Below, one piece after another: positions 34,742 to 43,466 of a stretch of DNA of 64,000 bases. The translations under genes were made by a program, and so were the position numbers. The DNA lies in contig NZ_KB235930.1 of NCBI RefSeq assembly GCF_000332295.1, positions 3,313,895 to 3,377,894 of the forward strand, written 5' to 3'. The notes below the pieces were generated by a model. The model was not told the origin of the DNA and ran no database searches. It saw only the letters and a program-made list of their open reading frames with translations. This DNA comes from Fortiea contorta PCC 7126 (lineage in GTDB: Bacteria > Cyanobacteriota > Cyanobacteriia > Cyanobacteriales > Nostocaceae). Within the stretch, counting starts at the first letter, position 1. Each line of letters opens with the position of its first letter.

Positions 34742-37700
34742 TTAGTGATTTTTGAGCAAACTGACAATACCGCTAACTAATATTTCTGCATCTACGGGTT
34801 TGGTAATGTGGATTTGAAAACCGGCTTGAGTTGCTTTTTGTTGGTCGAGTTCTGCAGCATAGGCGGTGAGAGCGATCGCCGGAATGATTCCCCCTTGGCT
34901 AGCTGGACGGGAGCGGATATTTTGGATGAGCATATAGCCGTCCATTTCTGCCATACCGATATCGCTGATTAAAACGTCGGGAATGAGTTGATCTAAGGCT
35001 TGCAATGCTTCCCAACCAGAGGTAACGGCGGTGACTTCGGCGCCGCTTTGTTGCAGCAGAAATGCTTGAAATTCGCGGGTATCAGTATCGTCATCTACGA
35101 GCAAAATTTGAATATTGCTCAGAGGTATTTCTGTATTTGGGGTTGGCTCTGGTTCACAGACAATGGGCGTTGTGTGCTGGATGGTGGGTAGTTGGACAAT
35201 GAAGGTTGCGCCTTGATTTTCGCCTAAGCTTTCTGCTTTCACTGTACCACCGTGCATCTCAACAATTTGCCGGACGATCGCTAATCCCAATCCCAATCCA
35301 CCAAATTTGCGGGTGGTTGAACCGTCTTCTTGTCGAAAATATTCAAAGACATAAGGCAAAAATTGCTGTTGAATGCCTTTACCATTATCGATGACGCGAA
35401 TCTGCGCTAGGCGATCAATTTGCTGCAATTCCACGATCACTTTTCCATGATCGGGTGTGAATTTGACCGCATTGGTGAGCAAATTCCAGACCACTTGCTG
35501 CAAACGAGCAGCGTCACCAAAAACAGGAGCGATCGGTGTGTCAACATCAAGTTTAATTTGAATATTCTTTGCTTCTGCTGCTAACCGCACGGTTTCCATG
35601 GCCGCAGAAACTACAAATGGTAAAGTGACAGGTGCTGCAGTTAAGGTCAATTTACCGCTCATAATGCGAGAAATGTCAAGCAAATCTTCAATTAGTTGCG
35701 CTTGCAGTTTAGCATTGCGCTCAATCGTGGCTAAAGCTTCTGCTTGACGGGTTTCCTTGAGTTTGCCAGATTGCAGTAGCCGTGTCCAACCCAAGATAGG
35801 ATTCAGGGGCGATCGCAGTTCATGGGATAGGACGGCTAAAAATTCATCTTTTATACGGTTGGCTTGCTCTGCGGCTTCTCTTGCTGCTTGTTCCTGCAGC
35901 AGTAGCTGTTTGCGTTCAGTGATGTCTCGTGTGACACCTGCTACCATTTCTACCGCACCCTGTGTATCAAAAATGGGCACGAAAATATAGTCGTATATTC
36001 TTGTACCAAAAGCACTGGTGAAGGGCGCTTCATCTCTGAGTGGTTGGCGCGTCTCAATTACTTGTTGTATTTGTTTTTGCAGTCTGGCGGCTAATTCTAC
36101 TGGATAATCTAATTCAAAAAAGTTTTTACCGATGACTTGTGCAGATGTTTTTTGCAAAAGGTCAAGCAACGGCTTATTAGCATCAATGAACTTTCCCGAC
36201 AAATCGAACATATAAATAAAGTCTGGGACAGCAGACATCACTGCATTAAACTTCTGCAATTGTTGTTTGAGTTCTTTTGATGTTTCCCGTAAAGCTACTT
36301 CACCTTGAACGTAGTCAGTAACATTGCGAAAATAAATGGTGATTCCCTGTGCGGCTGGGTAAGAATGGACTTCATACCAGCGATCATGATCTGGGTAAAA
36401 CGCCGTGACTGCTCCAGCGAGGCGATCTGTCATTGCGCGCCAATATATCTGCTCAAATTCACTCCCAAACAATCCTGGGTATTCTTCCCAGATACTTTTA
36501 CCAATTAAATCTCCTGGAATTCGATTGAGCAGTGTTTCTGCTGTTTGATTGACATAGGTGAAGCGCCAGTTTTCATCTACCGCAAAGAATGCTTCAGTTA
36601 TGCTCTCAACAATATTGCGGCTTTGCTCCTCGCTGACAAGCAAGGCTTGTTCTGCACGTTTGCGATCGCTAATATTGGTAAATAAAACGGCAAACTGGTT
36701 ATTTTCACGTACACCAATGCAAAAAGCGTTAACATCAAACCACCGATTCATGGCGACCGATTGATTCTCAAACCGCACTGATTCCCCTGTCAGCACAACG
36801 CTTCCATAAATCTCAAACCAACTAGCTTCCAAACCGGGGACAAGTTCTCGCGCCGTTTTCCCTGTAGGTTGTTTTAATCCTGTGAGGTCTTCAAAGACCG
36901 AATTAACTTCCAAAAACCGATAATCATGCGGTTTCCCATCTCCATCGAATAACATTTCGCAGATGCACAAACCTTCATCGATCGACTCAAACAACGTGCG
37001 ATATTTAGCTTCAGATGCTCGCACAGATTGAAGAGAGCGATCGCGCTCAAAAGCAATACTAGCAATTTTCGTGCCAAACTCAGCTAATTGACCTTCCCAA
37101 TCGGTGAACATCCGCGCTTCATCAAAGCAAAGCATCAATGAGCCAAGCGGCAGACCATCCGCAGCTAGCACAGGTGTAGAATGACATGCGAGTATCCCAT
37201 GAGCCACACATAAATCTCGCCAAGGTTGTGACCAGTGATGATCGTGAGCAATGTCCGTACAACTAATAGGTTCGCCGCTGTATACTGCTGTTCCACAAGT
37301 ACCAATAGCCAGTTCATTAATGGGAGCATCCTCAAGTCCGAGTCTAAAGGACGACGGAAAATGTGGGGTAACAAAACTCTTGAACATTAACCGTTGAGCA
37401 TCCGGTAACAAAAAGCAGGCGCGGATGCGGGGACTAAGCCGAGATATGGAATTACAGATAGCGGAAAGACATTCAGCCAATGGACGCCCAGAAGCAGTTA
37501 ACTCCAGCAGACGATTCTGCTCAACTAGTATCAATTGTGCTTGTTTAACCTGACGACGTTCTTCAATTGATTTTAACGCCCGCTCTACAGAAGGCACTAA
37601 CCGCCATAACCTCTGCTTGAGTATATAATCTGTCGCGCCTTGTTTGATAGCAGCGATCGCTAACTCCTCACCCAAACTACCAGAGACAAAAATAAACGGC

Positions 37701-37933
37701 GTTTCCGGACAAATCTCCTGAGCAATTGTCAACGTTGCCATCCCATCAACATCAGGCAGATTATAAGCTGCTAAAATCACATCAAACTCATCGCTTGACA
37801 AAGCAGCCACCAAATCAGCACCAGTCTCCACCTTCAACAGTTCATAATCAATCCCGCCAGCCCTCAGCGTAGCTTGTATCGCTTCTGCATCAACTAAATT
37901 GTCTTCGAGTAAAAGAAACCTAAGTGCCGACAT
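34742..37933 (-). CDS. Hybrid histidine kinase REC-GAF-PAS-PAS-PAS-HisKA-HATPase-REC
   Basis: The 1063-residue cytoplasmic protein has in order: a receiver (1-120), a GAF domain (about 140-305, with CFLLPDA and GTCGTAVYSGEP), three PAS domains (about 310-690), a HisKA with His704 in SHELRSPLNPILGW, an HATPase (about 810-925, ending GLGLGLAIVRQIVEMHGG) and a C-terminal receiver with its Asp in VLISDIGMAEMDG. In the first receiver the phospho-acceptor site reads ILAAYNLP, so Ala56 replaces Asp: this domain cannot be phosphorylated in the normal way. No membrane helices, so it senses a cytosolic signal. The kinase core is close to that of the kinase at 45910-48405. Confidence 0.92.
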   Translation of the reverse strand: MSALRFLLLEDNLVDAEAIQATLRAGGIDYELLKVETGADLVAALSSDEFDVILAAYNLPDVDGMATLTIAQEICPETPFIFVSGSLGEELAIAAIKQGATDYILKQRLWRLVPSVERALKSIEERRQVKQAQLILVEQNRLLELTASGRPLAECLSAICNSISRLSPRIRACFLLPDAQRLMFKSFVTPHFPSSFRLGLEDAPINELAIGTCGTAVYSGEPISCTDIAHDHHWSQPWRDLCVAHGILACHSTPVLAADGLPLGSLMLCFDEARMFTDWEGQLAEFGTKIASIAFERDRSLQSVRASEAKYRTLFESIDEGLCICEMLFDGDGKPHDYRFLEVNSVFEDLTGLKQPTGKTARELVPGLEASWFEIYGSVVLTGESVRFENQSVAMNRWFDVNAFCIGVRENNQFAVLFTNISDRKRAEQALLVSEEQSRNIVESITEAFFAVDENWRFTYVNQTAETLLNRIPGDLIGKSIWEEYPGLFGSEFEQIYWRAMTDRLAGAVTAFYPDHDRWYEVHSYPAAQGITIYFRNVTDYVQGEVALRETSKELKQQLQKFNAVMSAVPDFIYMFDLSGKFIDANKPLLDLLQKTSAQVIGKNFFELDYPVELAARLQKQIQQVIETRQPLRDEAPFTSAFGTRIYDYIFVPIFDTQGAVEMVAGVTRDITERKQLLLQEQAAREAAEQANRIKDEFLAVLSHELRSPLNPILGWTRLLQSGKLKETRQAEALATIERNAKLQAQLIEDLLDISRIMSGKLTLTAAPVTLPFVVSAAMETVRLAAEAKNIQIKLDVDTPIAPVFGDAARLQQVVWNLLTNAVKFTPDHGKVIVELQQIDRLAQIRVIDNGKGIQQQFLPYVFEYFRQEDGSTTRKFGGLGLGLAIVRQIVEMHGGTVKAESLGENQGATFIVQLPTIQHTTPIVCEPEPTPNTEIPLSNIQILLVDDDTDTREFQAFLLQQSGAEVTAVTSGWEALQALDQLIPDVLISDIGMAEMDGYMLIQNIRSRPASQGGIIPAIALTAYAAELDQQKATQAGFQIHITKPVDAEILVSGIVSLLKNH

Positions 37934-38166
37934 GATTGTCTCACCTTCCGAAGCTGTAGGGCAGCATAATTAAATTATCATTAATTTCCTCAACAAACCA
38001 TAAAACCTAAGCTAGAGCTCTGCATTCATGCTCATCAAAAAACTAACACAGCAGGGAACAAATAACAGCGCCACATTCCCTCAAACAACCTCCGCGCCCC
38101 CACCGAAGTTCAGATCGGCGGAAGCCGCCGCTCCGACTTCTCTCTGCGTTAAAAAACCCTCTCCCT

Positions 38167-38982
38167 TCACTCCTCCCCCCTCAACAACCAAAAACCCGTG
38201 TAAGTCATCCCCGAATCATCAGGTTGCACCAACAAAAAATGCAACCCCCGACTTACCCCCTGGCGTTGTGCATAAACCCCCGCAGCCCGCTTCACTTCCC
38301 CATCCGCAAACGTCGCCACAATCCACCTATCCACCAAACCAGCTTCTAAAACCAAACCATCAGGTTCCCCAGCAACATAATTAAGCGCCACAGGACAAGC
38401 TGCATCCAACCACCGCGCCAACCGCATCGATTGCCTGCCACCATAGATTACCACACCAGGAACAAGCACCGTTGACGCCAAACCTAAATGAATTGGTTGC
38501 AGAAATTGTGGTAAGTGTAAAATCGGTATTGGACGCTCCGCAAACACATCCACAAGTTCACCCGCTCTTAGAGCAGCAAAACGCCATTGTTCCCCCCACA
38601 AATTTTCAGGTAATGAAGATGGCGGTGGTTTATCCACAGCTAAAGGATATTGTTTCTCTTTTAACCACTGCTTCAGCGCCAAAGTATGCCTAGTAGGTGT
38701 AACTGTAATACCTAAATCGCGTCCCGCAGCCGCAATTAAACTCAACGATTGGGGACGAAACACTAGAATCTCATCTGGTAATTTTCCCCCAGCAGCTAAC
38801 TCTAGCTGAGATGTTACCCAACTAGAATTCGCGGCAGACTGGGGACAGGTAGCTGTATACTCAAAACTGCGAGTAGCATCACAAAGTAACAATTCCCATA
38901 ACACTTGTCCCGCTGCATCCTGCTGGAGGATACGATAAAAATCGGCTTGCCAAACCAGACTCATAAGCGATGGAAAATTCAT
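38167..38982 (-). CDS. Tab2/Atab2-like (DUF1092) RNA-binding protein
   Basis: The 271-residue protein matches the Tab2/Atab2 family seen in cyanobacteria, algae and plants: WQADFYRILQQDAAGQVLWE near the start, CPQSAANSSWVTSQLELA, FRPQSLSLIAAAGRDLGI, LPENLWGEQWRFAALRAGELV, and ALNYVAGEPDGLVLEAGLVD. In Chlamydomonas Tab2 is needed for translation of psaB, and Arabidopsis Atab2 for photosystem proteins. So a PSI-assembly or translation role is likely here, in the same window as psaA-psaB though not in their operon. An in-frame ATG at residue 7 is a possible alternative start. Confidence 0.85.
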   Translation of the reverse strand: MNFPSLMSLVWQADFYRILQQDAAGQVLWELLLCDATRSFEYTATCPQSAANSSWVTSQLELAAGGKLPDEILVFRPQSLSLIAAAGRDLGITVTPTRHTLALKQWLKEKQYPLAVDKPPPSSLPENLWGEQWRFAALRAGELVDVFAERPIPILHLPQFLQPIHLGLASTVLVPGVVIYGGRQSMRLARWLDAACPVALNYVAGEPDGLVLEAGLVDRWIVATFADGEVKRAAGVYAQRQGVSRGLHFLLVQPDDSGMTYTGFWLLRGEE

Positions 38983-38992
38983 TTAATAAGAG

Positions 38993-39020
38993 GGAACAGG
39001 GAACGGGGAACGGGGAACAG
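38993..39020. repeat. Heptanucleotide tandem repeat, GGGAACA/G
   Basis: Four tandem seven-base units, GGGAACA or GGGAACG, lie between the Tab2-like gene start and the 14-residue repeat ORF. It is another short tandem repeat of the heterocystous-cyanobacteria type. Confidence 0.6.
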
Positions 39021-39047
39021 AGTTGAAGGTCGCTTTGCATAAGCGTT

Positions 39048-39365
39048 TTATGTTTGATTTGCAATAGAAGCAACAGCAGAGGTCAAAATTGTTTTAGTTT
39101 GTGACTTTGCTATATTTTTACCCGAAAAAATAGCAATTGCTGTCTCAAAAGCCATTTTAGCAACTCCCGAAATAGCAATTGCTGTCTCAAAAGCCATTTT
39201 TGCGACTCCCGAAATAGCAATTGCTGTCTCAAAAGCCATTTTTGCGACTCCCGAAATAGCAATTGCTGTCTCAAAAGCCATTTTTGCGACTCCCGAAATA
39301 GCAATTGCTGTCTCAAAAGCCATTTTTGCGACTCCCGAAACAGCAATTGTTATCCCAAAAGCCAT
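39048..39365 (-). CDS. ORF made of a 14-residue tandem repeat
   Basis: On the minus strand this 105-codon frame begins with ATG, 11 bases after the stop of the DUF3143 gene, and translates into about six copies of M-A-F-E-T-A-I-A-I-S-G-V-A-K, followed by a 27-residue unique tail (FSGKNIAKSQTKTILTSAVA). Each repeat forms an alternating hydrophobic pattern with an Ala/Ile/Val face. As the unit is 42 bases, a second frame on this strand is open too, so an open frame alone proves little. The spacing, ATG and tail favour translation, but there is no clear ribosome-binding site. Unknown function. Confidence 0.4.
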   Translation of the reverse strand: MAFGITIAVSGVAKMAFETAIAISGVAKMAFETAIAISGVAKMAFETAIAISGVAKMAFETAIAISGVAKMAFETAIAIFSGKNIAKSQTKTILTSAVASIANQT

Positions 39366-39378
39366 TTCATCAACTTCT
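39127..39378. repeat. Six tandem copies of a 42-base repeat
   Basis: The unit begins GAAATAGCAATTGCTGTCTC and continues AAAAGCCATTTTTGCGACTCCC. Copies start at 39127, 39169, 39211, 39253, 39295 and 39337; the middle four are almost identical and the outer ones diverged. The tight identity in the centre indicates recent expansion. Confidence 0.93.
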
Positions 39379-39649
39379 ATGGGCCGGAAAAGACTGCTTG
39401 TTCTATGTCCTCACGACTGAGAGAATATTTGAATGAGCGTTGAATATCTTGCCCGTTTTCTATAGCGTTGATATATCTGACTGTGATTTGTTCGACGTCA
39501 AGGGAGAGTTCGGCTTGCCAATGCAGACGCTGTATACGCCAGCAATGGAGTTGTGATGTGTCTTGCTCACAACCTTGATCTTTAAGCCACTGCTCTATTT
39601 GCGGCAGAGTGTGGTTATATAAAGGAGCTTCAGGGGAAAGAAGAGACAT
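39377..39649 (-). CDS. DUF3143 family protein
   Basis: The 90-residue product matches the short cyanobacterial DUF3143 family: APLYNHTLPQIEQWLKDQGC, then WQAELSLDVEQITVRYI and the end RSFKYSLSREDIEQAVFSGP. No function is known. It is 18 bases after the J-domain gene on the same strand, so the two are very likely co-transcribed; the 14-residue-repeat ORF begins 11 bases after its stop. Confidence 0.85.
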   Translation of the reverse strand: MSLLSPEAPLYNHTLPQIEQWLKDQGCEQDTSQLHCWRIQRLHWQAELSLDVEQITVRYINAIENGQDIQRSFKYSLSREDIEQAVFSGP

Positions 39650-39667
39650 AAGCAGTTGAGGTTTAAG

Positions 39668-40210
39668 TTAAGAAAAATAATTTTTACTCGCCTTTGGGGT
39701 AATTGATGGCGATAGCTGAGTGATTTGCTGTGTTTTTGGTGGATTTGGTGTGGTTCGTTGTGTTTGGAACGCAGCTTCACCGCGAGTTAAACCGATCGCG
39801 ATCGCTAACAATAAACAACCCAAAAATGTTAACCCCAAAATAAATAATGCAAAAATTTCGCCCTGAGAGAGTGGGCGATCGCTGGGGTCGAGATAAGCGG
39901 ATTTTGACCAATCGTAAGCTTGGGAAACGGGGTGGTTTAAATCGGGGGGTGGTTGAATGATCCCAGAACGAGAATAGCCGATTTTCAAGTCATAACTTAA
40001 GCGCCGCTCTGGGTTGCTGAGGGTAGCATAGGCTTCGTTGAGTTGCTGAAATTTAGGAATAGCGATCGCAGCAGATAATTCTGTTGTGTCAGGATGATAA
40101 CATTTGCTCAGTTCTCGATAAGCGCGACGGATATCGATTACCGATGCCGAGGGATGCAGTCCTAGCAGTGAATAATAGGTGGGTTGACTGCGATCGCTGC
40201 TTTGTGACAT
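39668..40210 (-). CDS. J-domain protein with C-terminal membrane helix
   Basis: A J-domain spans residues about 12-80: YYSLLGLHPSASVIDIRRAY, the HPD motif in KCYHPDTTE, and FQQLNEAYATLSNPERRLSYD. After a linker there is one membrane helix (FALFILGLTFLGCLLLAIAI) and a short tail, so it would dock Hsp70 at a membrane. I choose the ATG at 40210 (180 residues); TTG at 40252 would add 14 residues. It leads the J-domain/DUF3143 operon. Confidence 0.85.
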   Translation of the reverse strand: MSQSSDRSQPTYYSLLGLHPSASVIDIRRAYRELSKCYHPDTTELSAAIAIPKFQQLNEAYATLSNPERRLSYDLKIGYSRSGIIQPPPDLNHPVSQAYDWSKSAYLDPSDRPLSQGEIFALFILGLTFLGCLLLAIAIGLTRGEAAFQTQRTTPNPPKTQQITQLSPSITPKASKNYFS

Positions 40211-40302
40211 TGCCCCATTTTGATTCACGGCTGATTGAGTCACCTTGCTCAAATATATTTTTTATATTAAGCTGTTACGCATTTAAATTGCATAGAAATA
40301 AT

Positions 40303-40354
40303 GTAGGGGCGAACAGCCGTACCCTGCTCTAACGCTAAAAGCGAACGCCCCTAC
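40303..40354 (+). repeat. Inverted repeat partner A (GTAGGGGCG...CGCCCCTAC)
   Basis: A 52-base element with complementary ends. Its reverse complement, nearly unchanged, is at 40949-41000, so the two form an inverted pair on either side of petN and the small ORF. Confidence 0.8.
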
Positions 40355-40428
40355 CACATAGCAACCGTTCGCCTTTACACTCGTATTTGTACCATGATTA
40401 AAGTCAAATGGTATTACCTAAAAACGTT

Positions 40429-40460
40429 TGTAGAGACAAAGCAAAAGCAACGTCTCTACA
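40429..40460. repeat. Palindrome TGTAGAGAC...GTCTCTACA
   Basis: Perfect nine-base arms around a 14-base centre. It is the cleanest copy of this dispersed palindrome in the window and lies downstream of petN and its neighbour, so it may end their transcript. Confidence 0.7.
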
Positions 40461-40547
40461 TTTTTTGGCATATGTCTAATGGATGAGATTGCGTCTTGAG
40501 AGGAAAATTTTGAATTCAGAAATCGACGCTATCTCTCTTAAAACCAG

Positions 40548-40709
40548 TTATCGCCGCTTGGGAGTGCTTTTTTTGAGTTCGCGTTTTTCTTCTTCTCGGC
40601 GACGGCGATCGCGCCAATCTGCAACCGTCAAGTAGCCAATTCCACCGGTAACTGCAATTAGCAGCACTAGCGCAGCTAAAGCTAATATATTCAGAAATGG
40701 GCTTTCCAC
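40548..40709 (-). CDS. Single-helix small membrane protein downstream of petN
   Basis: This 53-residue frame has a GTG start at 40709 with AGGAG five bases in front, a good ribosome-binding site. The product has one hydrophobic helix (about 6-26) with a short N-terminus, then a strongly charged tail (ADWRDRRRREEEKRELKK). It lies seven bases after the petN stop on the same strand, so it is very likely co-transcribed. I do not recognise it; the size and position suggest a thylakoid or b6f accessory, but that is a guess. Confidence 0.7.
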   Translation of the reverse strand: MESPFLNILALAALVLLIAVTGGIGYLTVADWRDRRRREEEKRELKKSTPKRR

Positions 40710-40716
40710 GATGCTC

Positions 40717-40806
40717 CTAGAGTCCGTTACGTCCCCAGACTACCATTGCAATTGACCAAGTGAACACAACTAGTAACGATACCCAACCTAGTGTCAAGAT
40801 TTCCAT
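40717..40806 (-). CDS. petN: Cytochrome b6f complex subunit PetN
   Basis: A 29-residue protein, too short for automatic calling, with the family pattern [10 protein letters not shown] at the start and [13 protein letters not shown] at the end. PetN is a single-helix subunit of the cytochrome b6f complex in the thylakoid membrane, needed for complex stability and electron flow from plastoquinol to plastocyanin. Size and sequence agree with other cyanobacteria. It is followed by a small membrane protein gene. Confidence 0.95.
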   Translation of the reverse strand: MEILTLGWVSLLVVFTWSIAMVVWGRNGL

Positions 40807-41226
40807 AGTCGCACTTTTCAAATAATTACAAAACGTCTCTATTATTCACTCTAGAGTTTAACAACCCCCTTAGCAAGGGGGTGGGGATGGATTATTTGCT
40901 TGTGGGGTTATACCAATTCTCTAAATTTTGGCAACACATCAATAACCTGTAAGGGCGTTCGCTTTTAGCGTTAGAGCAGGGTACGGCCGTTCGCCCCTAC
41001 CCGTTCGCCCCTACGAGAAATTTATCTGTATCAAATTTTTCGTGAATTGGTATTATCTCTCGGCTATTCCCTCTCCCCCTATTCCCTGCTATAATTAACA
41101 ACTTTAATTACGTGTATATACATAAAATTTCTTCCTGGCTACAGTTGTTGCTCGTATATCTGCACTGGTTGGCATCGTATACGCAATGATAGTTTGGCAG
41201 CATTGACTATTTTAGGCGGGTAATTA
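40807..41226. other. Intergenic region upstream of petN and the helicase gene
   Basis: A divergent region holding the petN promoter (minus) and that of the NERD helicase (plus). Near 40861-40883 is a short AACCCCCTT/AAGGGGGT pair. The second half of the inverted repeat pair lies at 40949-41000, followed by a partial tandem copy of its end at about 41001-41014. No gene is seen. Confidence 0.5.
40949..41000 (-). repeat. Inverted repeat partner B
   Basis: Reads as the reverse complement of 40303-40354 with about two base changes. A second CCGTTCGCCCCTAC unit follows directly, a partial duplication of the end. Confidence 0.8.
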
Positions 41227-43401
41227 ATGGCTGTTAGCAACGAAGAACAAGGTAGCAAATTTATCACTACAGAACCAATCAAGGCTAGTGATGAGGTTGA
41301 GCAAAAAGTCTGGGATACTGTTCGCAGTGCGTTTGCTGAGAGAATCTGTCTTGGCTACTGGCGCTATCCCATTTTTTCTCAGGTGGGGGAGATTCGCAAA
41401 GAGCCGGATATCTTAATTGCTGACCGGGAATTAGGTTTGGTGGTGATGGAAATTAAAGCTGTCACCATCGATCAGATTGTCGGTGTGGAAGGCGGAAAGT
41501 TGCAATTGCAAAACTCAGAAACCACACAAGCCAATCCTTACCAACAAGCAGAACATCAATTGCGAGCATTAATAGCGTACTGCGATCGCGAGTCGGCAAT
41601 TTGGCGTAAAGTTACAGGTAGAGCGATCGCTGTTTTACCGCTCGTTACTCAAGAACAATGGCAGCAAAAAGGCTTTGCTCAAGTAGACTGTCCTAGTATT
41701 CTTTTTCAAGAGCAGTTAAATAAAGTTGGTTTGTTAGAATCTATCCAAAATGCTACTGTTGCAGTTCCCGGAGGTATTTTAGAGGACAAGGATTGGGAAT
41801 TACTACTGTCAGTAGTTGGGGGTACACCTGTATTCCGCAAAACCTTACCCAATCGCATCTCTACCACAGGAAAAACTCGTTCTAGTGTCATTGACAGTTT
41901 AAGAGAAAGTTTATACGAACTAGATTTACAGCAAGAACATATCGGTAAAGAAATTCCGCCTGGGCCGCAACGAATTCGGGGAATTGCAGGTTCAGGAAAA
42001 ACTGTACTGTTATGTCAGAAAGCTGCTCATATGCACCTCAAGCACCCAGATTGGGATATTGCCTTAGTATTTTTCACGCGATCGCTCTACGATTTAATGA
42101 TTGGGTTATTAGATCAATGGATACGTCGCTTCAGTTGCGGAGAGATGCAATATGACCCAAAAACTAACCTCAAGTTACGAGTGCTTCACGCTTGGGGAGC
42201 AAAAGAGCAACCGGGTTTATACGGTATCATTTGTGATTATCATGGTAAAAGGCGGGGAACGCCCAGAAATACCAATGAAAAGCAGCCTAACCGTGGCTTG
42301 GTAGATTTAAGTAGACGATTATTAGAAGAAATCGAAATAGAACCGATGTTTGACGCCATCTTAATTGATGAAGGTCAAGATTTAGTCGCCGAAGATGATT
42401 TGAAATATCAAGACAAACAAGCTATTTACTGGTTAGCTTATCAAGCATTGCGACCTGTAACAGAAGAAAAACCAGAAGAGAGGCGGTTAATTTGGGCTTA
42501 TGATGAAGCTCAAAGCCTGGACAGTTTAGCTGTACCCAAAGCCAAAGAAGTATTCGGCGAACAATTGAGCAATCTGTTGAACAAACAACCACAATATCCA
42601 GGTGGAATTAAACGTTCACAAGTCATGCGCCGTTGTTATCGCACTCCGGGGCCAATTCTCACAGCAGCTCACGCAATTGGTATGGGTTTGCTGCGCTCTG
42701 AGGGAATGCTCGCAGGTCTCACCAACAAAGACGACTGGAACAAAATCGGTTATGAAGTTAAAGGAGACTTTCGGCGCGTTGGTCAGCCAATGACAATCCA
42801 ACGACAGCCACAATATTCACCCAATCCGATTCCTGAACTTTGGGGTCAACCTGTATTAGAGTTTCACACTTATAATTCTCGCCGAGATGAGCTGACGGCT
42901 CTGGCAGAGAATATTTTACGTAATATTGTTCATGATGGGCTAAATCCCAGTCGTGACATTTTAGTGGTGGTTTTAGGTGACACTTCCGACGCTATGGAGC
43001 TAGAAACTCATGTTGCTAGTTTTTTAATGGAGCAAGATATTGATATTTATCTCCCCACGGCTTTAAAATTAAACGATTTGATGTTGCAATGGCCAAACCA
43101 TAATCCTGATAAGTTTTGGCACGATGACGGAGTGACCATCTCTCGGATTAATCGCGCTAAGGGACATGAAGCAGATATGGTTTATGTAGTCGGCTTTGAT
43201 CATGTCGCTCGCAATGAAAGCAACGTGAATTTCCGCAACCAATTATTTGTAGCTTTAACGCGGGCGCGGGGTTGGGCGAATTTGAGTGGTGTAGGCAATT
43301 ATCCGATGTATGAAGAGATGCAACGGGTAATGAGTAGTGGCGATAGTTTCACTTTTAACTACAAGCGCCCACCAAAGAGAGATATTGGTGATGGTGATTA
43401 A
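41227..43401 (+). CDS. NERD-nuclease / UvrD-type helicase fusion
   Basis: The 724-residue protein has an N-terminal NERD-like nuclease domain (about 20-160): EPDILIADRELGLVVMEIKA holds the D-x(n)-E-x-K active-site pattern. A superfamily 1 helicase follows (about 240-710): Walker A GIAGSGKT, Walker B ILIDEGQDL, a motif around RINRAKGHEADMVYVV, and the arginine-finger motif VALTRARGW. So it could cleave and unwind nucleic acid in an ATP-driven way, in repair or in defence. The gene stands alone; downstream the S1-domain gene converges on it. No partner is seen. Confidence 0.85.
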   Translation: MAVSNEEQGSKFITTEPIKASDEVEQKVWDTVRSAFAERICLGYWRYPIFSQVGEIRKEPDILIADRELGLVVMEIKAVTIDQIVGVEGGKLQLQNSETTQANPYQQAEHQLRALIAYCDRESAIWRKVTGRAIAVLPLVTQEQWQQKGFAQVDCPSILFQEQLNKVGLLESIQNATVAVPGGILEDKDWELLLSVVGGTPVFRKTLPNRISTTGKTRSSVIDSLRESLYELDLQQEHIGKEIPPGPQRIRGIAGSGKTVLLCQKAAHMHLKHPDWDIALVFFTRSLYDLMIGLLDQWIRRFSCGEMQYDPKTNLKLRVLHAWGAKEQPGLYGIICDYHGKRRGTPRNTNEKQPNRGLVDLSRRLLEEIEIEPMFDAILIDEGQDLVAEDDLKYQDKQAIYWLAYQALRPVTEEKPEERRLIWAYDEAQSLDSLAVPKAKEVFGEQLSNLLNKQPQYPGGIKRSQVMRRCYRTPGPILTAAHAIGMGLLRSEGMLAGLTNKDDWNKIGYEVKGDFRRVGQPMTIQRQPQYSPNPIPELWGQPVLEFHTYNSRRDELTALAENILRNIVHDGLNPSRDILVVVLGDTSDAMELETHVASFLMEQDIDIYLPTALKLNDLMLQWPNHNPDKFWHDDGVTISRINRAKGHEADMVYVVGFDHVARNESNVNFRNQLFVALTRARGWANLSGVGNYPMYEEMQRVMSSGDSFTFNYKRPPKRDIGDGD

Positions 43402-43466
43402 TCGAGTGTAGAGAGGGGAATTATTTCGGCGGAGCCACCCGTAAGACTGGCTCCCCCATGTCTTGA

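Noticed and set aside
39110-39346. Second open minus-strand frame through the 42-base repeat
   Set aside because: It stays open only because the unit is a multiple of three; the other frame has the ATG just after DUF3143 and a unique tail.
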